NCBI RefSeq assembly: GCF_001316435.1
Contig: NZ_JXLL01000014.1
Span: forward strand, 1-48,738
Origin: Caloranaerobacter sp. TR13
GTDB lineage: Bacteria; Bacillota; Clostridia; Tissierellales; Thermohalobacteraceae
Reading direction: 5' to 3'
DNA length: 48,738 bases
Shown piece by piece: positions 24,379 through 33,553 of the stretch. Within the stretch, counting starts at the first letter, position 1; each line of letters begins with the position of its first letter. The position numbers were made by a program, and so were the translations under genes. Below the pieces are notes generated by a model. It searched no databases. It saw only the letters and a program-made list of their open reading frames with translations, and was not told where the DNA came from.

Positions 24379-24420
24379 AATATTTTAAATTCAAATATAT
24401 TTTACAAAGGAGTGGGTTAA

Positions 24421-25755
24421 ATGAAGAGAAGATATAGTAAAGAAGATGTGTTAAAAATTTCAAAAGACCTAGGAGTTGAGTTTATACATTTACAATTTAC
24501 AGATATTTTTGGGGTAATGAAAAGTGTAGCTATAACTATAGAACAGTTAGAAAAAGCTTTGAACAATGAGATTATGTTTGATGGTTCTTCAATTGACGGA
24601 TTTGTAAGGATTGAAGAGTCAGATATGTATTTAAGACCAGATCCTTCAACTTTTGTAGTTTTTCCATGGACTACTCAAGTAAGAGAGGCAAGGTTAATTT
24701 GTGACATTTACGATAAAAATGGAAATCCTTTTGAAGGATGTCCAAGAAATGCATTAAGAAGAGTATTAAGAGAAGCTGAGGAAATGGGATATAAGTTTAA
24801 TGTAGGTCCTGAATGTGAGTTTTTCCTCTTTTATACTGATGAAAAGGGAAACCCTTCACTGATTACACATGATAATGCAGGCTATTTTGATTTAGCACCT
24901 GTAGATCTAGGGGAAAGTGCAAGAAGAGATATGGTTTTAACATTGAAAGATATGGGATTTGAAATAGAAGCTTCACATCATGAGGTGGCTCCAGGACAAC
25001 ATGAAATTGATTTTAAGTATGATGATGCTTTAATGACGGCAGATAATATTATGACTTTTAAAATGGTAGTTAGAATTATAGCACAAAGACATGGATTACA
25101 TGCGACATTTATGCCAAAACCTATAGTGGGAATAAACGGTTCAGGTATGCATACAAATATGTCTTTAGCAACATTAGATGGTAGAAATGTATTTTATGAT
25201 GAAAATAACGAATTAGGGTTATCAAAAGTTGCATATAATTTTCTTGGAGGTTTAATTAAGCACAGTAGAGCTTTTACAGCAATTACAAATCCAACAATTA
25301 ACTCATACAAAAGATTAGTGCCAGGTTATGAGGCTCCAGTGTATGTAGCTTGGTCAGCTAGCAACAGAAGTCCGCTAGTTAGGATACCAGCTAAAAGAGG
25401 TAATTCTACTAGATTAGAATTGAGAAGTCCAGACCCTTCAGCAAATCCTTATTTAGCTTTAGCTACTATTTTGAAAGCAGGATTAGATGGAATAAAGAAA
25501 GAAATTGAGCCACCTGCTCCAGTTAATGGGAATATATATAATATGAGTGAAAAAGAGAGAGAAGAACAAGGAATATTAAGTTTACCTTCAAATATATTTG
25601 AAGCTGTAAATGTGTTATCTAATGATGAAACAATTAAAGAAGCTTTAGGAGAGCATATATATGATAGATTTGTTGAGGCAGTGAAACTAGAATGGAAAGA
25701 GTATATGACTCGTGTTACTCAATGGGAAATCGAAAAATATCTAACAAAGTTTTAA
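24421..25755 (+). CDS. glnA: Type I glutamine synthetase
   Basis: 444 residues, the length of Firmicute GSI-alpha enzymes. It makes glutamine from glutamate, ammonia and ATP in a cytosolic dodecamer. Visible signatures: FDGSSIDGF (53-61), the metal-binding PECEFFLF and [39 protein letters not shown] (the glutamate flap and ATP region) and ARRG-type [26 protein letters not shown]. The adenylylation loop of proteobacterial enzymes is absent, so control is by feedback and expression. AAAGGAGTGGG precedes the ATG. The leader structure and the ANTAR regulator gene downstream indicate control by antitermination. Confidence 0.95.
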   Translation: MKRRYSKEDVLKISKDLGVEFIHLQFTDIFGVMKSVAITIEQLEKALNNEIMFDGSSIDGFVRIEESDMYLRPDPSTFVVFPWTTQVREARLICDIYDKNGNPFEGCPRNALRRVLREAEEMGYKFNVGPECEFFLFYTDEKGNPSLITHDNAGYFDLAPVDLGESARRDMVLTLKDMGFEIEASHHEVAPGQHEIDFKYDDALMTADNIMTFKMVVRIIAQRHGLHATFMPKPIVGINGSGMHTNMSLATLDGRNVFYDENNELGLSKVAYNFLGGLIKHSRAFTAITNPTINSYKRLVPGYEAPVYVAWSASNRSPLVRIPAKRGNSTRLELRSPDPSANPYLALATILKAGLDGIKKEIEPPAPVNGNIYNMSEKEREEQGILSLPSNIFEAVNVLSNDETIKEALGEHIYDRFVEAVKLEWKEYMTRVTQWEIEKYLTKF

Positions 25756-25760
25756 ATTAA

Positions 25761-25780
25761 AGGAGCGCAACTGCGCTCCT
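25761..25780 (+). terminator. Hairpin between glnA and ANTAR regulator gene
   Basis: AGGAGCGC (25761-25768), loop AACT, GCGCTCCT (25773-25780). The stem is perfect and GC-rich but is followed by ATTTAATA, not a solid T-run, so it may only partly terminate. The rest of 25781-25904 is AT-rich with a -10-like TATAAT near 25797-25802. Confidence 0.6.
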
Positions 25781-25904
25781 ATTTAATATAAAATGATATA
25801 ATATTTATAAAGGCTTGATGATGTTAAGCGATTTATGAAATTTTAGTGTTCTCATTTAACGAATAGCGAATGGCTAATGACGATAATTATGATGAGGTGA
25901 AAAT

Positions 25905-26474
25905 ATGATAAGGCAAAGTATTATTGTTGTTAGTAGTAACGATAAGCTTAGAAATGTACTAAGTGGACTACTCAAAAAAAGAGGATATTCTATTTATGAA
26001 GCTAGTGATGGTGCGAGTGCAATAAGGTTAGCTAGAAGTTTAAAACCTCATCTGATTTTAATGGATTTTGATTTACTAGGAGCAGGAGCTTATAATACAG
26101 CTAGAATAATAGAAGATGCCGATTTATCACCAGTTATTTTTATTACAGCAAATCCAAATAAAAATTTTATAGAGCTGCTTAATAATATGACTATTTATGC
26201 TTATATTACTAAACCTATAAATCCATCACAATTATATCAAATAGTTGAGTTTTCACTTATTAATTCTAGTAAGATTAAGGAATTGAAGATTAAAGTAGAT
26301 AAGCTAGAAAATAAGCTAAAAGCAAGAAAAAAAATAGAAAAAGCAAAAGGGATTATTATGCAGATGTATAATATTAATGAAAATGAAGCATATACATATA
26401 TGAGAAAAAGAAGTATGGATAGATGTATTACTATGGAGCAATTAGCAGAGGAAATATTAAAGAGTGATGAGTAA
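25905..26474 (+). CDS. ANTAR-domain response regulator (NitR-like antiterminator)
   Basis: 189 residues: an N-terminal receiver domain (phospho-acceptor Asp in LILMDFDLLG, KP in YITKPINPSQ), a coiled-coil linker (KELKIKVDKLENKLKARK) and a C-terminal ANTAR RNA-binding domain (IEKAKGIIMQMYNINENEAY, MRKRSMDRCITMEQLAEEIL). ANTAR proteins bind paired hexaloop hairpins in leaders and prevent terminator formation. Adjacent glnA has such a leader, and clostridial NitR-type regulators next to glnA are known, so its target is very likely the glnA leader. No kinase is adjacent. GATGAGGTG precedes the ATG. Confidence 0.88.
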   Translation: MIRQSIIVVSSNDKLRNVLSGLLKKRGYSIYEASDGASAIRLARSLKPHLILMDFDLLGAGAYNTARIIEDADLSPVIFITANPNKNFIELLNNMTIYAYITKPINPSQLYQIVEFSLINSSKIKELKIKVDKLENKLKARKKIEKAKGIIMQMYNINENEAYTYMRKRSMDRCITMEQLAEEILKSDE

Positions 26475-26498
26475 AGGCAGCCTTTTTTAGGCTGCCTT
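26474..26498. terminator. Bidirectional terminator
   Basis: AAGGCAGCC (26474-26482) and GGCTGCCTT (26490-26498) around a T-rich loop, between the convergent ANTAR regulator and nucleotidase genes. Confidence 0.8.
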
Positions 26499-26502
26499 AC
26501 TT

Positions 26503-28224
26503 TTAAGCAATCTTAGGTAGTTCAAATATAACTGAGCTTACATTTTTACTAACATCAGTAATTCTACCTTCAACTTTTGGTGAAATTATTGTATTATTTC
26601 TTACGTTTTCGATTAAAGCATCTCTTAGTAGTATGAAAGTGTTAGTCCACTTAACTTCTTTTAAAGTAACAAATCCATCTTGTCCGCCAGCTAAGAAATC
26701 ATTTGTTGCAACTGTGTAAGTTTTATCCATTTCAATAGGAGTACCATCTTCTAAATAAATATCAATTACTCTTTCGCCTTCTGGTTTAGTTGAGTCGTAA
26801 GTGAATTTCATTCCTGATATTTGTAACATTCCTTTATATAGAGTAACGCTTTGCTCTAATATAGCTTTTATTTGTGCACCAGTCATTTCACCAGTAACAA
26901 TTGTATTATCAAATGGCATAACTTCGAAAATGTCACCTACAGTTATATCACCAGCAGTGAAATCAGTTCTAATACCACCGGCATTTGTAAATGCTATTTG
27001 AACACCAGCTTTTTCTCTCATTACATCAGTCATCCAGTTACCCATAGCTGATTCATTATTATAGTCTCTTACAATATCTGTTTCAGTTTTACCTATTACT
27101 TCTCCGAAAATAGGTTTTAATTCTACATTATATTTATCTACCATAGCTTGAACTTCAGCATTCGGCTCAACATCAAGTTTACCTTTTCTTACTTCTACTA
27201 ATTCTATATTATTACCAACAACTTTCTTTGCTTTAGTGTCATAGTATAGAGTTATATGTCCAATCATTCTACCGTGCTTATAAGCTTCAATAACTGGTAT
27301 ACCATTTATAATACCTGCAACTGGCTTATGGCTATGTCCCCCAATAACTGCATCAGCTCCAGTTACGCTTTTAGCTAAATCGGCTAATTCACCAGTTATT
27401 TCTTTAGTTTCTTTATCTTGTACTGCTGGTATATGGCCTAGAAGTATTATTATTTCAGCACCTTGCTTTTTGACTTCAGGTATTAATTTATTACAAATTT
27501 CTATAGGATCTTTAAATTCATATGAGCCAACATAATCAGCGTGAGCTGTGATTGCAGTTTCTGGAGTTGCTAAACCTATAATACCTATTTTCACGCTATT
27601 TTTTTCGATAATAGTGTATGGTTTAGTCCAATCAACTGGTTTTCCATTTTCATATATATTTGCAGCTATAACATCAAATTTAGCATCTTTTAACGTATCT
27701 AATATTGTTTCAATACCCCAGTCGAATTCATGGTTACCTATTGTCATTGCATCAAAGCCTATCATATTCATCATTTCAACTACAGGTTTACCTCTCAATA
27801 GATTAGACATTGGAGTACCTTGGAAAGTGTCACCTGCATTTAATATAACTGTTCCTTCAGGGTTCATATTTTTGTAATATTGCATATAAGCTGCAAATTT
27901 AGCTGCACCTGCTTCATATCCACCTTCTAATTTTCCATGAAAATCATTAGAAGTTAAAATGTCAATTCTTTTAATAGTTGATGGAATAAGTATTTTTTGT
28001 CCAGGGAAAATAAGATGTGGATTTTTCATTTTATTATATTCAGCAATTTCTTTCCAATCAAATCCATAGCTTCTTGCTATTTTCCAGAGAACATCTCCTG
28101 ACTTGACTATGTAAGTTTTTGGATTTGTATCAAATCCTTCAGCATTGATTAGATTAAACGGTATTATAAGAGTTACTAGAAGTATAAGTACTAGGATTAA
28201 GTTAAGTCGTTTAAGTTTTTTCAT
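26503..28224 (-). CDS. Secreted LysM 5'-nucleotidase / 2',3'-cyclic phosphodiesterase
   Basis: 573 residues: signal peptide (1-28, LILVLILLVTLIIPFNLI), one LysM wall-binding domain (~37-82, YIVKSGDVLWKIARSYG to GQKILIP), a metallophosphatase domain (TSNDFHG, NAGDTFQGTP, IGNHEFDWG, GHSHKP, the residues that bind two metals) and the C-terminal 5'-nucleotidase domain (NWMTDVMREKA, FTNAGGIRTDF, ATNDFLAGGQDGF). It probably hydrolyses extracellular nucleotides while held to peptidoglycan, supplying phosphate and nucleosides. AAGGGGG precedes the ATG. It is monocistronic, divergent from the gene at 28411. Exact substrate cannot be told from sequence. Confidence 0.9.
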   Translation of the reverse strand: MKKLKRLNLILVLILLVTLIIPFNLINAEGFDTNPKTYIVKSGDVLWKIARSYGFDWKEIAEYNKMKNPHLIFPGQKILIPSTIKRIDILTSNDFHGKLEGGYEAGAAKFAAYMQYYKNMNPEGTVILNAGDTFQGTPMSNLLRGKPVVEMMNMIGFDAMTIGNHEFDWGIETILDTLKDAKFDVIAANIYENGKPVDWTKPYTIIEKNSVKIGIIGLATPETAITAHADYVGSYEFKDPIEICNKLIPEVKKQGAEIIILLGHIPAVQDKETKEITGELADLAKSVTGADAVIGGHSHKPVAGIINGIPVIEAYKHGRMIGHITLYYDTKAKKVVGNNIELVEVRKGKLDVEPNAEVQAMVDKYNVELKPIFGEVIGKTETDIVRDYNNESAMGNWMTDVMREKAGVQIAFTNAGGIRTDFTAGDITVGDIFEVMPFDNTIVTGEMTGAQIKAILEQSVTLYKGMLQISGMKFTYDSTKPEGERVIDIYLEDGTPIEMDKTYTVATNDFLAGGQDGFVTLKEVKWTNTFILLRDALIENVRNNTIISPKVEGRITDVSKNVSSVIFELPKIA

Positions 28225-28361
28225 GAAAATCCCCCTTTTTTATTTAATCATTAAAATTTAGTTATTTAGTAATTTCTTCAAAAATAACTAAAATCCTTCA
28301 ATAAAGTATATTAATTTTTGAGGTTATATATTATTATTAATTATTTAGTAGTAGTAACCTA

Positions 28362-28391
28362 TTTAACAAAATAGGCAAAATATTGTATAAT
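28362..28391 (+). promoter_or_regulatory. Promoter for coiled-coil protein gene
   Basis: TTTAAC (28362-28367), 18-base spacer and TATAAT (28386-28391) lie 20 bases before the GTG/ATG region at 28411. The short distance leaves a minimal leader. Confidence 0.5.
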
Positions 28392-28410
28392 CAATCAGGG
28401 AGGAGTTTAT

Positions 28411-29025
28411 ATGTTTGAAAAAGATATTGACATAGATTATGGATTAATTATTAAAAATAAAGTACCAATATTGACGATGGATAATGATTGGAAGAAAATA
28501 TTTGGTAATTCCAAAAATAAAGATATCAATAATTACAAAAATATTTTGAATGATTTAATTAAAGAGCAAAGAGAGTTAAGTAGAAAATTAGTACAATTAA
28601 AAACTAAGAAGAAAAGGCTTATGGCAATGATTTTAAATCTATCACATGAAATTAATAATAATAGTAATAGCAATAGTAGAGCAGTAGAAAAATTAGACGA
28701 ATGTCAAAGTGAAATACTTACAATAAATGAAGAAATAGAAACTTACACATTTAAATTAGAAATGCTACCTAAAGAAATTAGAACAGCAAACTTAAATTTA
28801 TTAAAGGCTACTATAAAAGTTGCATATAAGGATATAAAATCTACTCAGAAAGAACTGAAGATACTAAATAATCAAATAGACGAATTGAGAGAAAAACTAA
28901 AGAATTTAATTGAAACTAAACATGAAAAGGAAGAAACTATAAATAAGACTTATAGTTTTTTACATGGAATATTGGGTAGTAAAGAGATGGAGCGATTGGA
29001 TGCTGAATTATTGCAAAGTAAATAA
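28411..29025 (+). CDS. Unknown long coiled-coil protein
   Basis: 204 residues, without a signal peptide or membrane helix. After an N-terminal ~40 residues (GLIIKNKVPILTMDNDWKKIFG), nearly all of the protein is heptad-rich coiled coil (LIKEQRELSRKLVQLKTKK, ILNNQIDELREKLKNLIE), interrupted by an Asn/Ser-rich turn (NNNSNSNSR). It ends with a short hydrophobic patch (YSFLHGILGS). AGGGAGGAG precedes the ATG. It shares orientation with and lies 31 bases from the next small membrane protein. No family assigned; a structural or scaffold role is a guess. Confidence 0.6.
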   Translation: MFEKDIDIDYGLIIKNKVPILTMDNDWKKIFGNSKNKDINNYKNILNDLIKEQRELSRKLVQLKTKKKRLMAMILNLSHEINNNSNSNSRAVEKLDECQSEILTINEEIETYTFKLEMLPKEIRTANLNLLKATIKVAYKDIKSTQKELKILNNQIDELREKLKNLIETKHEKEETINKTYSFLHGILGSKEMERLDAELLQSK

Positions 29026-29056
29026 AATATTCTGTTAAGAAAGGAAGTATATATTT

Positions 29057-29317
29057 ATGAAATTTGTTATGCTGATTTTAATATTGGCAAGTGGCTTAGA
29101 AATATTTTTTAGTATTTTTACTCATTTAATAAGTTTTATTATTTCTATGTTTAAAAAAGATTATAGCATGAGCCAGAAAATGAAAGACGCTATTAAGTTA
29201 GTGACAGTAGCGATTTTCATGGCATCTGTATTTTATTTTTTATTAGAATTTGTAAAAGTAATGGCAAAATTGTTTAATATTCCGTTGGATAAAGGTATAT
29301 TGGATATATTTAAATAA
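29057..29317 (+). CDS. Small membrane protein, unknown
   Basis: 86 residues: an N-terminal hydrophobic segment that may be a membrane helix (residues 1-32, MLILILASGLEIFFSIF), a short cytosolic-looking loop (KKDYSMSQKMKDAIK) and a second helix (VTVAIFMASVFYFLLEF). AAGGAAG precedes the ATG. It is probably co-transcribed with the coiled-coil gene 31 bases upstream, and a terminator follows. Function unknown. Confidence 0.55.
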   Translation: MKFVMLILILASGLEIFFSIFTHLISFIISMFKKDYSMSQKMKDAIKLVTVAIFMASVFYFLLEFVKVMAKLFNIPLDKGILDIFK

Positions 29318-29322
29318 ATTTA

Positions 29323-29345
29323 AAGCGGCTTAGGCCGCTTCTTTC
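29323..29345 (+). terminator. Terminator hairpin
   Basis: AAGCGGC (29323-29329), loop TTAG, GCCGCTT (29334-29340), then CTTTC. Confidence 0.7.
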
Positions 29346-29393
29346 AATAAGAATAAAATCTTCGGTTTAAATAAATTTTAAGGGGATGGAATA

Positions 29394-30689
29394 ATGATTA
29401 AAGGTAATGGAATAGATATAATAGAGATAGATAGAATAGAAAAAGCTATAAAGAATGAAAAATTTATAGAAAGAATATTTTGTGAAGAAGAGAGAGATTA
29501 CTTTATAAAAAGAAATATGAATATAAAAACAATAGCAGGTATGTTTGCGGGAAAAGAGGCAGTTAGTAAAGCATTAGGTCAAGGAATCAGAAACTATAAA
29601 TGGACTGATATTAAGGTATTACATGACAGTTTAGGTAAACCATTTATTGTTTTATCAGGCAATGCAGAAAATATAGCAAGAAAATTAGGTATAGAAAATA
29701 TTCAACTTTCAATAAGTCATTGTGATACATACGCTGTAGCTTTTGCTGTTGCAGAAGGAAAGAGAGAGTATAAAGATATAATAAAAATAGAAGAAGAAGT
29801 TAAAAATAAGGTAATGACAATAGATAAAGCTAGGGTATCTAGAATTATTCCAAGAAGAAAAGCTTATTCTCACAAAGGCACATATGGTAGAGTAGGGATA
29901 TTAGCAGGAAGTTTAGGTATGACTGGAGCAGCATATTTAACTTCGACAGCATGTTTAAGAAGTGGAAGTGGTTTAGTATACCTATTCACTCCAAAATCTT
30001 TAAATAAAATTCTAGAAATAAAAACTACAGAAGTAATAACTATTCCAGTTGAAGATAATGGTAAAGGACATTTTTGTATAGAAGGGTTAGAATACATTTT
30101 AAAAACTATCGAAAATATGGATGTATTAGCTATAGGGCCAGGACTAGGAGTAGATTTTGAGAGAACTGAACTAGTTAAGCAAGTGCTATTAAATTATAAG
30201 AAAACTATTGTTTTAGATGCTGATGGAATTAATTGTTTGGCTAATAGTACAGAAGTATTTAAACAAAGAAAAGGAAAAACAATTATAACTCCTCATCCTG
30301 GAGAACTTTCTAGATTGCTGGATATAAGTATTAAAGAAATAGAATCTGATAGAGTAAAGTATGCGCAATTAACTTCAGAGAAATTTGGAGTTATTACAGT
30401 TTTAAAGGGAGCAAATACAGTAATCAGTAGTGAAGAAGGTAAAATTTATATCAATACTACTGGCAATCCAGGTATGGCAACAGCAGGGAGTGGAGATGTT
30501 TTAACAGGTATAATTACAAGTTTTATAGGTCAAGGTATTGAATGTTTAGCTGCAACAGTTGCAGGAGTTTACGTACATGGCTTGGCTGGGGATTTAGCTA
30601 AGTATGAAAAAGGTGAATATGGTTTAATTGCTACAGATGTTTTAGAACATATTCCTTATTCTATAAAGTCTTTAATTTATAATTCATAA
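29394..30689 (+). CDS. Fusion of holo-ACP synthase (AcpS) and NAD(P)HX dehydratase (NnrD)
   Basis: 431 residues in one unbroken frame. Residues 1-122 are a full AcpS, which attaches phosphopantetheine to acyl carrier protein: GNGIDIIEIDRI with metal-binding D8, AGKEAVSKALG with E55, and LSISHCDTYAVAFAV. After a charged linker (~123-145), residues ~146-430 are NnrD, the ADP/ATP-dependent dehydratase that repairs hydrated NAD(P)H: GRVGILAGSLGMTGAAYL, AIGPGLG, VLDADGINCL, TPHPGELSRLL and GSGDVLTG (365-372). NnrD is usually fused to the epimerase NnrE; here that domain is absent and AcpS takes its place. An internal ATG (29814, start of MTIDKARVSR) might give free NnrD but has a weak ribosome site. 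Confidence 0.88.
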   Translation: MIKGNGIDIIEIDRIEKAIKNEKFIERIFCEEERDYFIKRNMNIKTIAGMFAGKEAVSKALGQGIRNYKWTDIKVLHDSLGKPFIVLSGNAENIARKLGIENIQLSISHCDTYAVAFAVAEGKREYKDIIKIEEEVKNKVMTIDKARVSRIIPRRKAYSHKGTYGRVGILAGSLGMTGAAYLTSTACLRSGSGLVYLFTPKSLNKILEIKTTEVITIPVEDNGKGHFCIEGLEYILKTIENMDVLAIGPGLGVDFERTELVKQVLLNYKKTIVLDADGINCLANSTEVFKQRKGKTIITPHPGELSRLLDISIKEIESDRVKYAQLTSEKFGVITVLKGANTVISSEEGKIYINTTGNPGMATAGSGDVLTGIITSFIGQGIECLAATVAGVYVHGLAGDLAKYEKGEYGLIATDVLEHIPYSIKSLIYNS

Positions 30690-30732
30690 GGAAATTATAT
30701 TTCTTATCAAATATTTGCCTGGGGTTGATGAG

Positions 30733-31362
30733 ATGAGGCGTATTGTTTTATTGCTACTATCAATTGTTTTGTTTTTAACTGCTTGTAGTGAAATGACAGA
30801 TGAAGAAATCTTTTATCAAATACAAAAGAAGTATAACAGAATGGAAAGTTATAGTTGTGTTGCTAAAATAATAATTAATGGAGGTAAAGAACCAAAAAAA
30901 TATAAGGCAAAACAAATTTTTAAGAGACCAAATAAGTACATAATACAAATAATAGAACCTGAAGAAAGCAAAGGAATAACAACAATATACAATGGAGAAC
31001 AGGCTTGGATTTATCATCCTCAAATAGAGCAATCTATACTGATAAGAGACTATAAAGATTCCCCGAATGAAAATATGTTTGTAGGCTACTTTTTAAAAAA
31101 TCTTAACACAACAGAAATGGCTAATCTTGAATCAGAAAAGATAGATAATAATGATTATTTAATAATTACAACTATGATTCCAGGTAATAATAAATACAGA
31201 ATGTATCAAAAACTATGGGTAGATAAAAAGACTTACTTACCATATAAATTATACATACTGGACAAAGATAAAAATATTACGACTGAGATTTATTATTCAG
31301 ATTTTTTATATAACTTTGATATAAAAGATGAAAAATTTGAAGTTTATGCTTTGAAAAATTGA
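30733..31362 (+). CDS. LolA-like lipoprotein
   Basis: 209 residues from ATG 30733; a TTG 18 bases upstream is in frame but the signal peptide fits the ATG. The lipoprotein signal (RRIVLLLLSIVLFLTAC) puts it on the outer face of the membrane. The mature part resembles the LolA/sporulation-type outer-membrane lipoprotein sorting fold: YNRMESYSCVAKI, KQIFKRPNKYIIQI, TTIYNGEQAWIYHP and KLWVDKKTYLPYKLYI. In Gram-positive spore formers such proteins have unknown jobs. It lies between acpS-nnrD and alr in the same direction, as is common in clostridia. Confidence 0.78.
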   Translation: MRRIVLLLLSIVLFLTACSEMTDEEIFYQIQKKYNRMESYSCVAKIIINGGKEPKKYKAKQIFKRPNKYIIQIIEPEESKGITTIYNGEQAWIYHPQIEQSILIRDYKDSPNENMFVGYFLKNLNTTEMANLESEKIDNNDYLIITTMIPGNNKYRMYQKLWVDKKTYLPYKLYILDKDKNITTEIYYSDFLYNFDIKDEKFEVYALKN

Positions 31363-31479
31363 TAAAAGTGATAAAATTTAATTAGAGGAATTTAATAAGA
31401 ATTTTCTATAAATTTATAAAATTCTACAAACTTCGAGAAAAAGATTTAGTTAAGCACGAAGACAAAGGGGGAGCAATGG

Positions 31480-32649
31480 ATGTCATCCTTAACTAACATA
31501 AGACCAGTATGGGCTGAGATTAACTTAGATAACTTAGCACATAATATAAGGGAAGTAAAAAGAGTAGTTAAAGAGGGGACTTTAATAACTGCAGTAGTTA
31601 AAGCAGATGCTTATGGACACGGAGCTATTAAAGTGGCAGAAACTTTTCTTAATAATGGTGCTGATAGATTAGCTGTAGCTACATTATCAGAAGCTATGGA
31701 GTTGAGAAATTCTGGATTTGAAGTTCCTATACTTATATTAGGCTATACTCCTGAATATCAATTTGAAAAAGTTATTGATTATGATATAACTCAGACAATT
31801 TATACTTATGAACACGCAATAGCATTTTCCAAAGCAGCTGAAAAATTAGGTAAAACCGGTATAATTCATATTAAAATTGACACTGGCATGAGTAGATTAG
31901 GTTTTCAGGTTAAGGATAATACAATAAAACAGATTAGTGAAATCTGTAAACTTCCGCATATCCAAGTAGAAGGCATTTTTACACATTTTGCAGTTGCTGA
32001 TGGAAAAGATAAAACATTTACAAGAGAACAGTTTAATAAGTTCCAGAAATTGATTGAAGAATTAGAGGATATTGGGATAAAAATACCTATTAAACATGTA
32101 TCAAATAGTGCAGCAATAATAGATTTACCAGAGTATAATCTTGATATGGTTAGAGCAGGAATTATGTTATATGGGCTTTATCCATCGGATGATGTTAATA
32201 AATCAAATGTTCAACTGAAACCTGCTATGACTTTAAAAGCAAAAATATCAAATTTAAAAACAGTACCTAAGGGAACAGGTATTAGTTATGGGCTTACTTA
32301 TGTTACAGAAAATGAATCTAAGATAGGAACATTGCCAATAGGATATGCTGATGGGTTTACTAGAATTCTTACAGGAAAAGCAGAAGTTGTGGTGAAAGAT
32401 AAAAAAGTTAAAGTTATTGGTAGAATATGTATGGACCAATGTATGATAGACTTAACTGAAGTGGATGATGTAAATATAGGAGATGAAGTAGTACTATTTG
32501 GTGACGGTATAAATTCTCTGCACATTGATGAAGTAGCTAGAAAACTTGGTACAATAAACTATGAGATAATATGTATGGTAAGTAGAAGAGTTCCTAGAGT
32601 TTATTTAAAAAATGGGGAAATAGTAGAAGTAATTGATTATTTGTTATAG
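31480..32649 (+). CDS. alr: Alanine racemase
   Basis: 389 residues, normal length. It interconverts L- and D-alanine with PLP to supply peptidoglycan synthesis. The PLP lysine is K41 in AVVKADAYGHG, and the second catalytic base is Y270 in GTGISYGLTY. Other signatures: IDTGMSRLGF, VRAGIMLYG and GRICMDQCMIDLT. AAAGGGGGAGC precedes the ATG. It is followed by ndoAI-ndoA, the same order as alr-ydcD-ydcE in Bacillus, but an own promoter at 32769 separates them. Confidence 0.95.
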   Translation: MSSLTNIRPVWAEINLDNLAHNIREVKRVVKEGTLITAVVKADAYGHGAIKVAETFLNNGADRLAVATLSEAMELRNSGFEVPILILGYTPEYQFEKVIDYDITQTIYTYEHAIAFSKAAEKLGKTGIIHIKIDTGMSRLGFQVKDNTIKQISEICKLPHIQVEGIFTHFAVADGKDKTFTREQFNKFQKLIEELEDIGIKIPIKHVSNSAAIIDLPEYNLDMVRAGIMLYGLYPSDDVNKSNVQLKPAMTLKAKISNLKTVPKGTGISYGLTYVTENESKIGTLPIGYADGFTRILTGKAEVVVKDKKVKVIGRICMDQCMIDLTEVDDVNIGDEVVLFGDGINSLHIDEVARKLGTINYEIICMVSRRVPRVYLKNGEIVEVIDYLL

Positions 32650-32731
32650 ATTCATCATCAAGTTTTTCATTAAAGTTTTGTAATACTAGATTTTATTTTC
32701 AATTATGTAGTTTTATTTTGTCTATAACTTG

Positions 32732-32753
32732 AGTTAACAAAATATTGTTAACT
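32732..32753. promoter_or_regulatory. Perfect inverted repeat upstream of endoAI-endoA
   Basis: AGTTAACAA (32732-32740), spacer AATA, TTGTTAACT (32745-32753). It lies 15 bases before the -35 of the toxin-antitoxin promoter and is a possible operator. There is no T-run, so it is not an obvious terminator of alr. Confidence 0.5.
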
Positions 32754-32768
32754 TGCTATATAGTTTTA

Positions 32769-32798
32769 TTGACACTTTTATAAATAATAATATATAAT
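32769..32798 (+). promoter_or_regulatory. Sigma-A promoter of endoAI-endoA
   Basis: TTGACA (32769-32774), 18-base spacer, TATAAT (32793-32798), about 94 bases before the antitoxin start. Confidence 0.7.
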
Positions 32799-32891
32799 CT
32801 AGTATATGTTGCTTTATATAAGAATATATTAAAATATAGATACTTTAGAAGACAGATGAATATAGAGGTCCCTAGGTATGGAGGTGCTCAA

Positions 32892-33167
32892 ATGGCCGAA
32901 ACAAAAAGAATTATGATAAGTTTACCTAATAGCTTGTTAGAGGAAATTGATGGTATTATTTCAATAGAGAAAAAAAATAGAAGTGAGTTTATAAGGGAGG
33001 CCATGAGACTTTACATTAGAGAAAGGAAAAAAATGGAGATAAGAGAAAAACTTAAATCAGGGTACATGGAAATGAGTCATATTAACTTAAATTTAGCTGA
33101 AGTTGGCTTTGAAGAAGATGTTAGAGAGTTGTTTAATTATGAGGCTAAATTGACAGGAAGTGAATAG
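32892..33167 (+). CDS. ndoAI: EndoAI-type antitoxin (ribbon-helix-helix)
   Basis: 91 residues from ATG 32892; GGAGGTG at 32880-32886 decides the start over an ATG 36 bases upstream. The N-terminus is a CopG-type ribbon-helix-helix ([18 protein letters not shown], then [17 protein letters not shown]) that dimerises and binds the operator, and the C-terminal tail wraps the toxin. Immediately upstream of the MazF-type toxin and after alr, as in Bacillus. Confidence 0.88.
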   Translation: MAETKRIMISLPNSLLEEIDGIISIEKKNRSEFIREAMRLYIRERKKMEIREKLKSGYMEMSHINLNLAEVGFEEDVRELFNYEAKLTGSE

Positions 33168-33168
33168 A

Positions 33169-33519
33169 ATGATTGTAAAGAGAGGAGATATATATTATGC
33201 TGACCTTAGCCCTGTTATCGGTTCAGAGCAGGGAGGGGTAAGGCCTGTTTTGGTTATTCAAAATGATATAGGCAATAAGTATAGCCCTACTGTTATAGTG
33301 GCAGCAATAACTTCTCAAATCAATAAAGCCAAGTTACCAACTCATATAGAAATCAGTGCTACAGATTTTGGACTTCCCAAAGATTCAGTAGTCTTATTAG
33401 AACAAATTAGAACAATTGACAAGAAAAGGCTTAGAGAAAAAGTTGGTTTTTTTGATGAAGATATGATGGAAAGAGTTAATGAATGTTTAAAAATCAGTTT
33501 AGGACTGATTGATTTTTAG
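33169..33519 (+). CDS. ndoA: EndoA (MazF-type) mRNA interferase toxin
   Basis: 116 residues from ATG 33169, equal to the Bacillus enzyme; AGGAAG at 33155-33160 is 8 bases upstream. It has the PemK/MazF motifs [39 protein letters not shown] and [13 protein letters not shown]. The enzyme cuts mRNA at specific short sequences. The start lies just past the antitoxin stop, so expression is coupled. A clear terminator follows. Confidence 0.93.
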   Translation: MIVKRGDIYYADLSPVIGSEQGGVRPVLVIQNDIGNKYSPTVIVAAITSQINKAKLPTHIEISATDFGLPKDSVVLLEQIRTIDKKRLREKVGFFDEDMMERVNECLKISLGLIDF

Positions 33520-33529
33520 AATTGTAAAT

Positions 33530-33553
33530 AAGCGACTTTTGGTCGCTTTTTTT
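33530..33553 (+). terminator. Terminator of ndoAI-ndoA
   Basis: AAGCGAC (33530-33536), loop TTTTG, GTCGCTT (33542-33548), then Ts through 33553. Confidence 0.85.
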
